Shown here: positions 27,426 through 37,009 of the stretch, piece by piece
Layout of the letters: every line of letters starts with the position of its first letter
How positions within the stretch are numbered: position 1 is the stretch's first letter
Source of the DNA: Gilliamella sp. wkB178
GTDB lineage: Bacteria > Pseudomonadota > Gammaproteobacteria > Enterobacterales > Orbaceae
Direction of reading: 5' to 3'
DNA length: 64,000 nt
NCBI RefSeq assembly: GCF_001690705.1
Contig: NZ_LZGK01000013.1
Location: 310,001 to 374,000, forward strand
The notes under the pieces: generated by a model
The model's database searches: none
What the model was told of the DNA's origin: nothing
What the model saw: the letters and a program-made list of their open reading frames with translations, nothing else
Program-made: the position numbers and the translations under genes

Positions 27426-29963
27426 GTGATATTAGTTAGAGTGTTAAAGTTTCTTCTGAAATTTTTAATTGGTTGCTTACTTTGTGGTCTTGCCATTGGT
27501 ATTGCTGGTTATGCTTATTATTCAAAAGACTTACCCAATGTAGCAACTTTAAAAGAAGTGCGCTTACAAACACCTTTACAAGTACTAAGCAAAGATGGCG
27601 AATTAATTGCGATTTTTGGAGAACGCCGGCGTACCCCTTTAAAATATGATGAAATTCCCCCATTAGTGGTGAATGCTATCATTGCTACTGAAGATGCTAG
27701 ATTTTTTGAACATTATGGTATTGATCCAATTGGTATTGTCCGGGCGATGTATGTTGGATTGAAACAAAAAGGTTTTTCGCAAGGTGGTAGTACCATTACT
27801 CAGCAAGTGGCTAAAAACTTCTTTTTAACGCCGGAAAAAAGTATTTCCCGTAAAGTTAAAGAGATGATTTTGGCTATTCGTATGGAAAAAGAACTGTCTA
27901 AAGAAGAGATTATGGCCTTATATCTTAATATGATTAACTTTGGATCTAGGGCATATGGTGTGGCGGCAGCTTCATATACATTTTTTGGTAAAACTCCTGA
28001 GCAATTAACGGTAGATGAAGCAGCCTTGCTAGCTGGATTACCTAATGCTCCTTCTGCTTTTAATCCTATAGCTCACCCTGATCGAGCATTAACCAGACGA
28101 AATTGGGTATTGAGCCGGATGTTAGATCAATCTTATATTACTCAAGCACAGTATGACGAAGCTGTGAAAAGACCATTAAATGCAAGTTATCATTCACCAC
28201 AAATTGAATTTTCAGCGCCGTATGTAGCGGAAATGGCACGCCAATTTATGTACGATAAATTTGGTGAAAATGCTTATACAGATGGTTATAAAGTATACAC
28301 GACTATATCTAAGCAAGATCAGATAGCGGCCACTGACGCGGTGCAAAAAAATATTATTGAATATGATATTCGGCATGGTTATCGTGGTGCTGAAAAAGTT
28401 TTATGGAAAAATAATGAATCCCCTTGGAATGATGAACAAATTCAAAAAACATTAGATAAGTATATCTGTTACAGTGGTATGTGCCCGGCAGTGGTGACTA
28501 AAGCCACAGATAAAGAAGCGGTAGTGGTTTTATCCGATAAAAGTAATGTTGCTATTTCTTTTCAAGGCATGAAATGGGCGCGCCCATTTATTAGTGATAC
28601 TCAGCAAGGAGCCTTCCCTAAAAAAGTGACTGATACCATAAAAGTTGGGCAACTTATTTGGGTTAAAAAATCTGGTGATAATTGGGAGTTAACACAGATT
28701 CCAGCAGTAAATGCTGCCTTGGTTTCACTTGATTCAGACAATGGTGCTATTAAGGCTATTGTTGGTGGTTATGATTTTAACTTAAGCAAATTTAATCGAG
28801 CTACTCAGGCATTGCGTCAGTTAGGTTCCAATATTAAGCCTTTTATTTACACTTCTACATTAGAAAAAGGCCTAACTATGGCAACTCTGCTTAATGATGC
28901 TCCTATTGTGCGAACCAGTGGTAGTGAAACTTGGAGTCCTAAAAACTCACCACCTAATTATGCCGGGCCATTGAGATTGAGAATTGGTTTAGGTATGTCC
29001 AAAAATGTAATGATGGTTAGGGCACTGAGAGCTGTCGGTATTGATTGGGTTGCAACTTATTTGGAACGTTTTGGTTTTCCTAAGGAAAATATTTCGCATA
29101 ATGAGTCATTAGCGTTAGGTTCAGCATCATTTACACCATTACAAGTTGCTCGGGCTTATTCGGTAATAGTTAATGGTGGCTATTTAATTACTCCTTATTT
29201 AATTGAAAGGATTGAGTACAATAATGCTAACGGGGTTATTTATCAGCATCAACCAGTTATTGCTTGTCATACTTGTTCCGATGATATTAATACCGATGAA
29301 GCCAAACCAGCAGTATTGAATAATGTTGAAGATGTAGCTAATCAATCCGGTAATGAAGAACCAGAACAAGCAAATTTAAAAGCTGATGATCATCTGATTT
29401 TACCTAATATAAATGATGATAAAGCTACCGATTTGACACCAAAATATGCTCCGCATACTTTAAACAGTGGCATAGCATATATTATGAAGGATGCTTTACG
29501 AACCACTGTTTTTGGTGGCTCGGGTTGGCAAGGTACTGCTTGGAGAGTTAAGGCGTTAGGTCGAAAAGATGTTGGAGGTAAAACTGGAACCACTAACGCG
29601 TCCAAAGATGTTTGGTTTTCGGGGTTTGGTGGCAATATAGTAACCACAGTTTGGATGGGATTTGATGATCATCGTCGCGAGTTAGGGCGAACTTTTCGTG
29701 CTGAAGCTGGTGCTAATACTGCCAATCCAGTCTGGGTTGATTATATGAAAGTAGCGCTAAAAAATGTGCCTGAAAAAGAAGATCCTCAACCAGAAAATGT
29801 TGTTACCGTAACCATTGACCAAAGGACTGGTTTATTACCTCAACCTGGTTCGCAAACTATGTCGGAATATTTTATTAAAGGTACTGAACCGACCCAATAT
29901 GCAACCCAAGAAATCGGTACTAAAGTAACGGATTCCGAAGGTAATACTTCAGAATTATTTTAA
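27426..29963 (+). CDS. mrcA: Penicillin-binding protein 1A
   Basis: Bifunctional peptidoglycan synthase of 845 residues (E. coli 850), anchored by one N-terminal membrane helix. The GT51 domain shows ATEDARFFEHYGIDP near residue 86 and GGSTITQQVAKNFF near 120. The transpeptidase domain has SxxK in GSNIKPF near 466, SxN in GMSKNVMM near 525 and KTG in GGKTGTTN near 717. The start appears to be GTG at 27426. As in E. coli it neighbours the hof genes, though here in the same direction with yigL, tusA and ygfX between. Confidence 0.96.
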   Translation: MILVRVLKFLLKFLIGCLLCGLAIGIAGYAYYSKDLPNVATLKEVRLQTPLQVLSKDGELIAIFGERRRTPLKYDEIPPLVVNAIIATEDARFFEHYGIDPIGIVRAMYVGLKQKGFSQGGSTITQQVAKNFFLTPEKSISRKVKEMILAIRMEKELSKEEIMALYLNMINFGSRAYGVAAASYTFFGKTPEQLTVDEAALLAGLPNAPSAFNPIAHPDRALTRRNWVLSRMLDQSYITQAQYDEAVKRPLNASYHSPQIEFSAPYVAEMARQFMYDKFGENAYTDGYKVYTTISKQDQIAATDAVQKNIIEYDIRHGYRGAEKVLWKNNESPWNDEQIQKTLDKYICYSGMCPAVVTKATDKEAVVVLSDKSNVAISFQGMKWARPFISDTQQGAFPKKVTDTIKVGQLIWVKKSGDNWELTQIPAVNAALVSLDSDNGAIKAIVGGYDFNLSKFNRATQALRQLGSNIKPFIYTSTLEKGLTMATLLNDAPIVRTSGSETWSPKNSPPNYAGPLRLRIGLGMSKNVMMVRALRAVGIDWVATYLERFGFPKENISHNESLALGSASFTPLQVARAYSVIVNGGYLITPYLIERIEYNNANGVIYQHQPVIACHTCSDDINTDEAKPAVLNNVEDVANQSGNEEPEQANLKADDHLILPNINDDKATDLTPKYAPHTLNSGIAYIMKDALRTTVFGGSGWQGTAWRVKALGRKDVGGKTGTTNASKDVWFSGFGGNIVTTVWMGFDDHRRELGRTFRAEAGANTANPVWVDYMKVALKNVPEKEDPQPENVVTVTIDQRTGLLPQPGSQTMSEYFIKGTEPTQYATQEIGTKVTDSEGNTSELF

Positions 29964-29976
29964 TTTTGGATTGATA

Positions 29977-30540
29977 ATGAGCGGTACAATTAGAATAATT
30001 GGTGGTAAATGGCGTGGTCGTAAATTGTCGGTGCTAGAAAAGCAAGGTTTGCGGCCAACAACAGATCGAATTAAAGAAACGTTATTTAATTGGTTAATGC
30101 CAGTTTTACCGGATAGTATTTGTTTGGATTGTTTTTCTGGTAGTGGTTCTCTAGGCTTTGAAGCAGCATCGCGAGGAGCAAAAAATGTAACACTACTTGA
30201 AAAGGATAAACAAGTAACTCAACAACTCACTAAAAATAAGCAATTGTTGGCGAGTGAAGCTATTAGTATTTATCAAACAGATACCTTAGTTTGGCTTAAT
30301 AAATCAGTATTAAAGCAATTTGATATTGTGTTTATAGATCCGCCATTTCACCAGTCTTTAGTTGCCAAAACGGTTAACCAACTTGAAGATAATAATTGGC
30401 TTAAGCCATCTGCTTATATTTATATTGAATCCGAAATTGAACATAATGTGATGGCATATATTCCTACTAACTGGCACTTACATCGAGAAAAAACCGCCGG
30501 ACAAGTGCATAGCCATCTTTTTATAAGAGAAAATAATTAA
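29977..30540 (+). CDS. rsmD: 16S rRNA guanine-966 N2-methyltransferase RsmD
   Basis: Class I methyltransferase acting on the small subunit. RIIGGKWRGRKL and LRPTTDRIKETLFNWL form the N-terminal signature. The SAM motif is DCFSGSGSLGFEAASRG near residue 52 and the catalytic motif is FIDPPF near 117. A TTG at 29971 is in frame, but ATG 29977 is the better start. The stop overlaps the yhhL ATG (TAATG), as in E. coli where rsmD-yhhL are adjacent. Confidence 0.94.
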   Translation: MSGTIRIIGGKWRGRKLSVLEKQGLRPTTDRIKETLFNWLMPVLPDSICLDCFSGSGSLGFEAASRGAKNVTLLEKDKQVTQQLTKNKQLLASEAISIYQTDTLVWLNKSVLKQFDIVFIDPPFHQSLVAKTVNQLEDNNWLKPSAYIYIESEIEHNVMAYIPTNWHLHREKTAGQVHSHLFIRENN

Positions 30541-30797
30541 TGTTTGTATTAATTGGTAAAATTTTATATTCCTTTATCTGGTTATTTTTATTATTTAACC
30601 TTATTCATCCTTATCCAAGACCTGCCAATATTGTGGCTAATATTGGCCTTATTGCTTTTGTGGTTATGCATGGTTTGCAAGCGTGGATTTTACATTCAAC
30701 CATGACTAACCAAGAGAAACAACAAGACAAATTTAAAGTCCTTCGTTTGTTTTTATTTGGTGTTTTTGAATCACTCAGTTGGAAAAATAGAAAATAA
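30540..30797 (+). CDS. yhhL: DUF1145 membrane protein YhhL
   Basis: 85-residue protein with two to three hydrophobic helices, of unknown function. It matches YhhL/DUF1145 in size, in the LFNLIHPYPRPANIVANIG block and in its overlap with rsmD. It ends about 70 bp before a tRNA-Gly gene. Confidence 0.8.
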   Translation: MFVLIGKILYSFIWLFLLFNLIHPYPRPANIVANIGLIAFVVMHGLQAWILHSTMTNQEKQQDKFKVLRLFLFGVFESLSWKNRK

Positions 30798-30809
30798 CGG
30801 TAAAAACAG

Positions 30810-30837
30810 TTGCCAGATACAAATATTTTTGTATAAT
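30810..30837 (+). promoter_or_regulatory. Promoter of tRNA-Gly
   Basis: TTGCCA (30810-30815) and TATAAT (30832-30837) are spaced 16 bp apart, about 30 bp upstream of the tRNA-Gly gene. Confidence 0.75.
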
Positions 30838-30868
30838 GCTCAGCACTTCTTTTGAAGCCTCCAAATAT

Positions 30869-30944
30869 GCGGGAATAGCTCAGTTGGTAGAGCGCAACCT
30901 TGCCAAGGTTGAGGTCGCGAGTTCGAACCTCGTTTCCCGCTCCA
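30869..30944 (+). tRNA. tRNA-Gly (anticodon GCC)
   Basis: GCGGGAATAGCTCAGTTGG onward, with anticodon loop CTTGCCAAG, T-loop GTTCGAACC and encoded CCA. The acceptor stem GCGGGAA pairs fully with TTCCCGC. It is a single gene with its own promoter. Confidence 0.98.
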
Positions 30945-31127
30945 ATTCTTAATCAATTATTATAAATCACTACTACAATCTAGTTTTATTTTAGTTTTAG
31001 CATATTGATATTGTTGGCTGTGAGGTTGGTTTATTTATTTGACAATTACAAGACGATAAACATTGGAGCTAATCAAGGTAACACTAGCCTTTATTCACTT
31101 TTTGGGCTAATATTTTTATTTAAATTC

Positions 31128-31165
31128 TATTTCGCCCATTTAGTTTAAAATAAATGGGCGAAATA
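31128..31165 (-). terminator. Hairpin downstream of glucose dehydrogenase gene
   Basis: A perfect 15-bp inverted repeat (TATTTCGCCCATTTA and its complement) with an 8-base loop lies 44 bp beyond the gcd stop. There is no long T-run, but the AT-rich stem ends could serve either strand. Confidence 0.6.
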
Positions 31166-31208
31166 ATATTAAGAATATGTATCACTAAAGTGAGGGTACA
31201 CTACTAGG

Positions 31209-33554
31209 TCACTTATTATCTGGTAATGTAAAAGCCATGATATAGTCACCGGTATTTTTTGAATGTGCGGCTCCACCAACAGAAATCACGACATATTCCT
31301 TGCCATTTTCAGGTGAAATAAACACCATTGGTGTTGCACTTGCTCCAACAGGTAAAGTTAATTTAACTAATTCATGACCAGTTTGTGCATCATAGCCACG
31401 TAAATAGTTATCCTGAGTACCCGCAAAAAATACGATACCTCCAGCTGTAACTGATGTACCAGCATAAGTTGGCATGCCCATCGTTAATGGCATACCTGCC
31501 TTAATACCCAATGGACCTAACTCCTCGGCAGTACCTGCTGGTATTTGCCAAGCAATTTTTTTTGTATCAAGATTGATAGCAGTAATTGTACCAAAAGGAG
31601 GTTGTAAACAAGGAACACCAATTGGTGAAAACCATACGTTAGTTTCAATGCCATAAGGCGTTCCATCCATCGGAGCAAGGCCATGCCCATCAGGTGTAGG
31701 AGTTTGTGTTTTGGTCACTTCTTTATATTGTTCACGGGTAATAAGGCGTTTTACATTAGGTATGCGAATATCATTGACAAATAGTAGATGATTTTCAGGA
31801 TCATAAGAAGCACTACCCCAGTTAAAACCACCTAAGGCACCAGGGTACATTAATCCCCATTTACCAACACCAACTAAAGTAAAATCACCATCATAACGTA
31901 TATCTCGAAAACTAATGCGACATAAAAGCTGATCAAACATGGTTGTTCCCCACGTTTTTTCTTCACTTAATGGCGTCGCACCAATTTGTGGCATGCCTAC
32001 AGAGTATGGTTGTGTAGGTGATATCGTGTTTTCAGGGATTGATCCTGTTTGTGGAACAGGTCGTTCTTCAACTTTGGTTACAGGTGTACCATTACGACGA
32101 TCTAGTGCAAAAATTTGTCCACGCTTAGTAAGCTGGATGATTGTTGGTACCACTTCACCTGCTTCATTTTTCATATCAATTAATGCAGGTTGTGAAGGAA
32201 GGTCATAATCCCAAAGATCATCATGTGTGGTTTGAAATGCCCATTTCGGCTGTCCGGTTTGACCATCGAGTGCAACCAGTGCGGCATTATAAGGCACAGA
32301 ATTTTTAGGCCGATCGACATTATAATAATCGGTACCAGCGCTTCCCATTGGGGCGTAAATTAGATCAAGATCAGGATCATAAGCGGCATGAGTCCACATA
32401 TTTGGCGTACCTAACGTATAATGATTACTGGATATAGGATCACGTTTAACATTAGGGTCAGCAGGATCCCATGCCCACAGCAATTGGCCACTTTTTACAT
32501 CAAAAGCACGTATTGCACCTGCTGGTTCACCTAATTGTTGATTATCAGCAACCCAACCACCAATCACAATTTTATCTTTAGCAACAAGTGGTGCCGATGT
32601 TTGGTAATAATAACCAGGACCATTATCGCCCATATTATCGCGTAGATTAACAACACCATGATCACCAAAATCACTACAAGGCTTTCCGGTTTCGCTATCT
32701 AGTGCAAATAGACGACCATCAACTGTATTAGCAATAATCCTTTCATGACACGCCGCCCCTTTTATTGTTGAAACATCTTTGTAATAACCAAGACCACGGC
32801 ATCTTTGCCAAGAAATTGCTGATGCCTTACTTTCAAAAATCCATTTGCGTTCACCAGTGGTTGCATTAATGGCATGAATGGTATTTTCTGGAGTACAGGC
32901 ATATAGCGTATTATCAATTTGTAATGGTGTATTCTGATCAACTTTGTTCGGATTAGTCAGATCACGCCCAGTATGGTAGGTCCAAGCTAATGTCAGTTTA
33001 TCAACATTATCACGGTTAATCTGAGTAAAAGGTGAATAACGAATACCCATAGTATCTCGACTATAACCGGTCCAATCTATTGGTTTATTATCTGAGGCAA
33101 CAATTTTATAATCATGGCTATCAATATTAGCAACCAGCGGTTTATTCATAAAACCACGACTAAAGAAGCATCCAAAAACAATAATACCAAGAGCACAAGC
33201 TATTACTGCAGAAATGCCTTTTTTATTATTAAATGAAGCAAAAACGAAACATGCGACAATAAAAAAACCTAAGGGAGCAAGAAATCTAGGAAACCATGCC
33301 CAGTAATCAAAGCCAACTTCCCACACAGTCCAAATAATTGTTGCAAACAAGACCAACGTGATTAAATATAGAGATTTTATCTCTTTTTTAAACATCCACC
33401 ACGCAGAAAGGGCGTAACATAGACCAACAATGATATAATAAAAAGACCCGCCATTAAAAGCGAGCTTTGCGCCCATAAAGACTAAAAACATAGCAGCTAT
33501 TACTAAAATAGTAGCATATATATATTGCAAAACACGCACAGAGCTTCTCCTCAT
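31209..33554 (-). CDS. gcd: Membrane-bound PQQ-dependent glucose dehydrogenase
   Basis: Oxidises glucose to gluconolactone in the periplasm and passes electrons to ubiquinone. It has 781 residues (E. coli 796). About five N-terminal membrane helices (residues 1-140) precede the eight-bladed PQQ propeller with family motifs DWTGYSRDTMGIRYSPFTQI, a HDDLWDYDLPSQPAL segment near 445 with the catalytic-type Asp, and the WGTTMFDQLLCRI block. No pqq biosynthesis genes are in view. The start is uncertain: AGGAGA at 33546-33551, inside the first codons, is ideally placed for a GTG start at 33539. Confidence 0.94.
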   Translation of the reverse strand: MRRSSVRVLQYIYATILVIAAMFLVFMGAKLAFNGGSFYYIIVGLCYALSAWWMFKKEIKSLYLITLVLFATIIWTVWEVGFDYWAWFPRFLAPLGFFIVACFVFASFNNKKGISAVIACALGIIVFGCFFSRGFMNKPLVANIDSHDYKIVASDNKPIDWTGYSRDTMGIRYSPFTQINRDNVDKLTLAWTYHTGRDLTNPNKVDQNTPLQIDNTLYACTPENTIHAINATTGERKWIFESKASAISWQRCRGLGYYKDVSTIKGAACHERIIANTVDGRLFALDSETGKPCSDFGDHGVVNLRDNMGDNGPGYYYQTSAPLVAKDKIVIGGWVADNQQLGEPAGAIRAFDVKSGQLLWAWDPADPNVKRDPISSNHYTLGTPNMWTHAAYDPDLDLIYAPMGSAGTDYYNVDRPKNSVPYNAALVALDGQTGQPKWAFQTTHDDLWDYDLPSQPALIDMKNEAGEVVPTIIQLTKRGQIFALDRRNGTPVTKVEERPVPQTGSIPENTISPTQPYSVGMPQIGATPLSEEKTWGTTMFDQLLCRISFRDIRYDGDFTLVGVGKWGLMYPGALGGFNWGSASYDPENHLLFVNDIRIPNVKRLITREQYKEVTKTQTPTPDGHGLAPMDGTPYGIETNVWFSPIGVPCLQPPFGTITAINLDTKKIAWQIPAGTAEELGPLGIKAGMPLTMGMPTYAGTSVTAGGIVFFAGTQDNYLRGYDAQTGHELVKLTLPVGASATPMVFISPENGKEYVVISVGGAAHSKNTGDYIMAFTLPDNK

Positions 33555-34012
33555 GAAAAAATGACCTACTATTTATTTTAGTAGACGATAGTTTTATTAA
33601 GTTATTTAGTTTGCCTACTTTCAAAAATGCAACTTTATTGCCAAGGGATTAATAAAAAAATGCCGTTGACAAGTATTAGCATTAAGCTTACTTATAGGTT
33701 TTATTACTTTTTTCATTCGGATATGGTAATTAGATTGTATTGCTTCCTAAAACATTCTAAGTTTTTCCCGTTCTTCTTTACGAATTAATGCAATAAAAGC
33801 TATATTTCAAAATTATAAATTGAATTATATTTTTTATATTTTTATCAACCTATATTTTAAAATTAATAACTATTTAACAAATCTTGTTACCATTTTTAGA
33901 GATAATAATTGTAAATAAATTTGAAAGCAAATAAATCATGTTTAAGTTCTCATTATCAAACAAGTTAAGAATATAATTGCATTTAATAGTATGACTATTT
34001 ATTATTTGTAGT
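33555..34012. other. AT-rich divergent promoter region between gcd and tetR
   Basis: About 460 bp with no convincing gene. It lies between divergently transcribed genes and must carry their promoters. I see no strong promoter pair, palindrome, RNA or transposon remnant. Confidence 0.4.
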
Positions 34013-34681
34013 TTGATTTTACCTTATATTACCAGCAATAACTGGGTCATAAATAATATGCTTGCTAGTAACAATATTTTAACTAACAATCTTTCTAAAA
34101 AAGGCCATGAAACTAGAGCTGCGCTAATTCGTAGTGGTGTGGAAATGATGACAACTTATGGTTATATTTCCTGCAATATTGAAAGTATTTTGCAAAAAGT
34201 TGGTGTACCTAAAGGATCTTTTTATTATTACTTTAAGAGTAAAGAAGATTTTGGGCGAGCAATTATTGCTAGTTATGATAGTTTTTTTGCCTACAAAATA
34301 GATAAACATTTGACTAATGCGTCAATTGCTTCACCATTATCAAGAATTTCAGCTTTTTACGAAGATGCCAAACAAGGTATGGCAAAATATAGTTTTAATC
34401 GTGGTTGCTTAATTGGTGAATTAATCCAAGAAGAATCATTATTACCCGATGGCTATAACCAAATTTTGGAACAGATCATAAACAGCTGGCAGTCTAAAAT
34501 AGCACAGTGTTTATTGTTAGCACAGCAATTGGGAGAAATTGCTGCTGATACGAATTGCCAAGAATTGGCAGAATTTTTTTGGATTGGTTGGGAAGGGGCG
34601 GTCACTCGAAGTAAATTAATCAAAAAATCTGATCCACTAGATATTTTTATTCAACTTTTCTTAAAAAAAATCATTAAGTAA
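34013..34681 (+). CDS. TetR-family regulator (AcuR/NemR-like)
   Basis: 222-residue repressor. The N-terminal helix-turn-helix (ESILQKVGVPKGSFYYYFKSKEDFG) is near residues 60-85. The ligand domain contains FNRGCLIGELIQEE, a cysteine-containing block shared with AcuR and NemR-type sensors of electrophiles or acryloyl compounds. The frame begins with TTG at 34013; ATG 34058 is a plausible shorter start and neither has a strong ribosome-binding site. acuI lies 194 bp downstream behind a double palindrome that is its likely operator. Confidence 0.85.
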   Translation: MILPYITSNNWVINNMLASNNILTNNLSKKGHETRAALIRSGVEMMTTYGYISCNIESILQKVGVPKGSFYYYFKSKEDFGRAIIASYDSFFAYKIDKHLTNASIASPLSRISAFYEDAKQGMAKYSFNRGCLIGELIQEESLLPDGYNQILEQIINSWQSKIAQCLLLAQQLGEIAADTNCQELAEFFWIGWEGAVTRSKLIKKSDPLDIFIQLFLKKIIK

Positions 34682-34745
34682 TCTTTTTAGATTTAACTTT
34701 TTCTTTTCTTGGTCGCGTAATTTTTCATGATTATATTTTTATATA

Positions 34746-34775
34746 TTGCAATTAACTAGACGATCGGTCTATAAT
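34746..34775 (+). promoter_or_regulatory. Promoter of acuI
   Basis: TTGCAA (34746-34751) and TATAAT (34770-34775) with an 18-bp spacer. The -10 lies partly within and between the operator arms at 34757-34793, so repressor binding would block RNA polymerase. Confidence 0.65.
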
Positions 34776-34793
34776 TTTTAGACCGATCGTCTA
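34757..34793 (+). promoter_or_regulatory. Double-palindrome TetR-type operator of acuI
   Basis: Two 15-bp arms (34757-34771 and 34779-34793) are perfect inverted repeats of each other. Each arm is itself a palindrome of the form TAGAC-N5-GTCTA. This resembles the NemR box (TAGACC...GGTCTA) and suggests two adjacent dimer sites for the TetR protein encoded just upstream. Confidence 0.8.
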
Positions 34794-34875
34794 CAAACAG
34801 TTAATACATAATTTTTTAGATCTCTTCATTATTTATTAACTTAATTTAGGTTACTGCAAGTAATAAGGAGTTTTC

Positions 34876-35871
34876 ATGTTATTCAATGCCATTTTGTTAG
34901 AAAAAGATGCTACTACTGGTTTTTCACCTTCATTAAAGAACATTAATAAACAGCAACTATTAGCCCAAGAAGGTGATACTTTAGTTCAGGTTGAGTACTC
35001 AAGTATTAACTATAAAGATGCATTAGCATTAACCAATAAAAGCCCAATAGTTAGGCAATGGCCTATGGTGCCAGGAATAGATGGAGTTGGTAAGGTGGTG
35101 GAATGTGCTAGCGGTCGTTATCAACAAGGTGATATGGTAATTTTGAATGGTTGGGGGTGTGGTGAAACTCATTGGGGATGTTTAGCTCAATATGCTTATT
35201 TAAAATCTGACTGGTTGATTCCTTTGCCTAATCATCTTACACCTTATCAATCTATGGTTATTGGTACAGCTGGTTACACGGCTGCATTATGTGTAAAACG
35301 TATTATTGATTTTGGGGTTAAACCTGAGCAGGGTAAGGTATTGGTTACAGGCGCTAGTGGCGGAGTCGGCTCAATAGCGATCGCTTTACTAGCTAAACTT
35401 GGCTATCAAGTAACTGCCTCAACCAGTAAAACCGATGATGGCGATTATTTAAAGGGATTAGGTGCTATTAATATTATTGATGGTCAAACATTAAAACAAG
35501 CAGGTAAACCACTCCAAAAAGAACAATGGTTAGCAGTGGTAGATGTGGTGGGGTCGCATACTTTAGCTAATGTGTGTGCCCAAACTCAATATGGTGGAAT
35601 AGTTACTTGTTGTGGACTTGCGCAAGGTATGGATTTTCCAGCTACAGTGGCACCGTTTATTTTACGAGGAGTAACTTTGGCCGGAGTTGATAGTGTCATG
35701 GCAAGTTATGCTAAACGTATAGCTGCATGGGAGTTATTAGCGCAACATTTAGATGGGAAAGTTTTCGATCATATTGGCAAAACTATCACTTTAACCGAGT
35801 GTGTCGAAACCGCCAATAAAATGATGGCAGGACAAATAAAAGGGCGCTTTGTGGTGGATGTGAATCAATAA
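34876..35871 (+). CDS. acuI: Acrylyl-CoA reductase AcuI (YhdH)
   Basis: NADPH-dependent medium-chain reductase of 331 residues that detoxifies acrylyl-CoA to propionyl-CoA. YSSINYKDALALT near residue 40, PMVPGIDGVGKV near 60, LNGWGCGETHWGCLAQYA near 90 and the nucleotide motif VTGASGGVGSIAIALL near 155 all match YhdH/AcuI. A strong AAGGAG ribosome-binding site precedes the ATG. It is likely induced when the upstream TetR protein senses a reactive compound. Confidence 0.93.
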   Translation: MLFNAILLEKDATTGFSPSLKNINKQQLLAQEGDTLVQVEYSSINYKDALALTNKSPIVRQWPMVPGIDGVGKVVECASGRYQQGDMVILNGWGCGETHWGCLAQYAYLKSDWLIPLPNHLTPYQSMVIGTAGYTAALCVKRIIDFGVKPEQGKVLVTGASGGVGSIAIALLAKLGYQVTASTSKTDDGDYLKGLGAINIIDGQTLKQAGKPLQKEQWLAVVDVVGSHTLANVCAQTQYGGIVTCCGLAQGMDFPATVAPFILRGVTLAGVDSVMASYAKRIAAWELLAQHLDGKVFDHIGKTITLTECVETANKMMAGQIKGRFVVDVNQ

Positions 35872-35879
35872 ATTAAATT

Positions 35880-35908
35880 CAGACTAGCCAATAAAAAAAG
35901 CTAGTCTG
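35880..35908. terminator. Bidirectional terminator between acuI and yiiG-like gene
   Basis: A 9-bp stem CAGACTAGC/GCTAGTCTG with an A-rich 11-base loop lies between convergent genes. T-runs are short on both strands. Confidence 0.6.
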
Positions 35909-35944
35909 TGTGTTCCTAATTGCAACCAAATTGATGGTAATATA

Positions 35945-37009
35945 TTACCTGATTAAGGAATTATATTTTTCAATTACGCTGTTAAGCTCAACATTATTAA
36001 GATGATCGATTTGATTATTTATATTTTTTTCATTAATATCACGTAATACTACTTTAGCTTGCACTACAAAACCTGAAAGAGCATCTCTATATCTATAAAA
36101 ATCATTAATATGAATAATACCTTCTTTTTCTAGCTCATTTTTGGTTATCTTGCTAGATTTTAATTCGTTAACTATTGCTTCTAAAGCGGTTAGTTTTTGT
36201 TCCGGGATGGATTTATCAAAATTAGCAGAGCCATCTTTAGTTTTCTCGTTGATTATACTAACAAATTCTTCTGATAAATCTAAAGCTTCATAGATATTAA
36301 AGCTAATTAATAATCCTTCTTTCTTAAGTTGCATTTTTTGAGCTTGGTGTAACTCATCGTATAAATTATTGTAAGCTATAAGCGCATTATCTCTGGCTTG
36401 TAAATAGTTTTTATAAGCAGCTAAAAGTCTATTATTAAGTTCTTCCGATTTAGCGAAATCATCTAATTTATATTCCTTATCAACTTTATAATAATTATAA
36501 AAATCTATATATACTTTTCCTAATTCAATAAACTGGTCACCATATACTTTACCAGTTGCATCTAGAGCTGGTAATTCAGGGGAATAAGCGACTAGTTTAG
36601 TGATTAAATTACTATACTTTTCCAAGTAATCTAATCTTGGTGTACCATGAATCATTAAGAATGTTATATCTATTTCACCTTTCGCTTTACGAAGGTTATT
36701 TAAAATTAAGTGACCATCTTTATCCGTATATTTTTCGAAATATTGCTCTATTGCTTCAATCATATGAGTTGTAGCAAGTCGATTTTCTAATACTAACCCA
36801 GGAGTGGTATATTGTAGTTCGAGAACATCGAGCCATAAATTTGCTTTCTTGGCTTTTAAGCCTAATAATTCTGATTGATCCACGTTGGATTGCTTTGTCG
36901 GTGTGGATTCAGATACGGTAGATTCTGCTTTGTTTTCGCTTGATTTTTCGTTACAACCAATGATTAATAAACTAGTAATTAAAATGGCAAGAAATTTTTT
37001 TCGATTCAT
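35945..37009 (-). CDS. DUF3829 (YiiG-like) lipoprotein
   Basis: 354-residue lipoprotein. The signal ends in the lipobox LIIGC (Cys19) followed by a Ser/Glu/Lys-rich linker to about residue 45. The rest is helical, with motifs (KANLWLDVLELQYTTPG, YNNLYDELHQAQ, DFYRYRDALSGFV) resembling the DUF3829/YiiG family. The function is unknown. It is monocistronic and sits beside the unrelated acuI and chaB genes. Confidence 0.75.
   Translation of the reverse strand: MNRKKFLAILITSLLIIGCNEKSSENKAESTVSESTPTKQSNVDQSELLGLKAKKANLWLDVLELQYTTPGLVLENRLATTHMIEAIEQYFEKYTDKDGHLILNNLRKAKGEIDITFLMIHGTPRLDYLEKYSNLITKLVAYSPELPALDATGKVYGDQFIELGKVYIDFYNYYKVDKEYKLDDFAKSEELNNRLLAAYKNYLQARDNALIAYNNLYDELHQAQKMQLKKEGLLISFNIYEALDLSEEFVSIINEKTKDGSANFDKSIPEQKLTALEAIVNELKSSKITKNELEKEGIIHINDFYRYRDALSGFVVQAKVVLRDINEKNINNQIDHLNNVELNSVIEKYNSLIR

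Noticed and set aside
36000-37009. Lysozyme inhibitor or secreted toxin reading of the lipoprotein
   Set aside because: No toxin or inhibitor motif; DUF3829/YiiG-like layout is the simpler reading.
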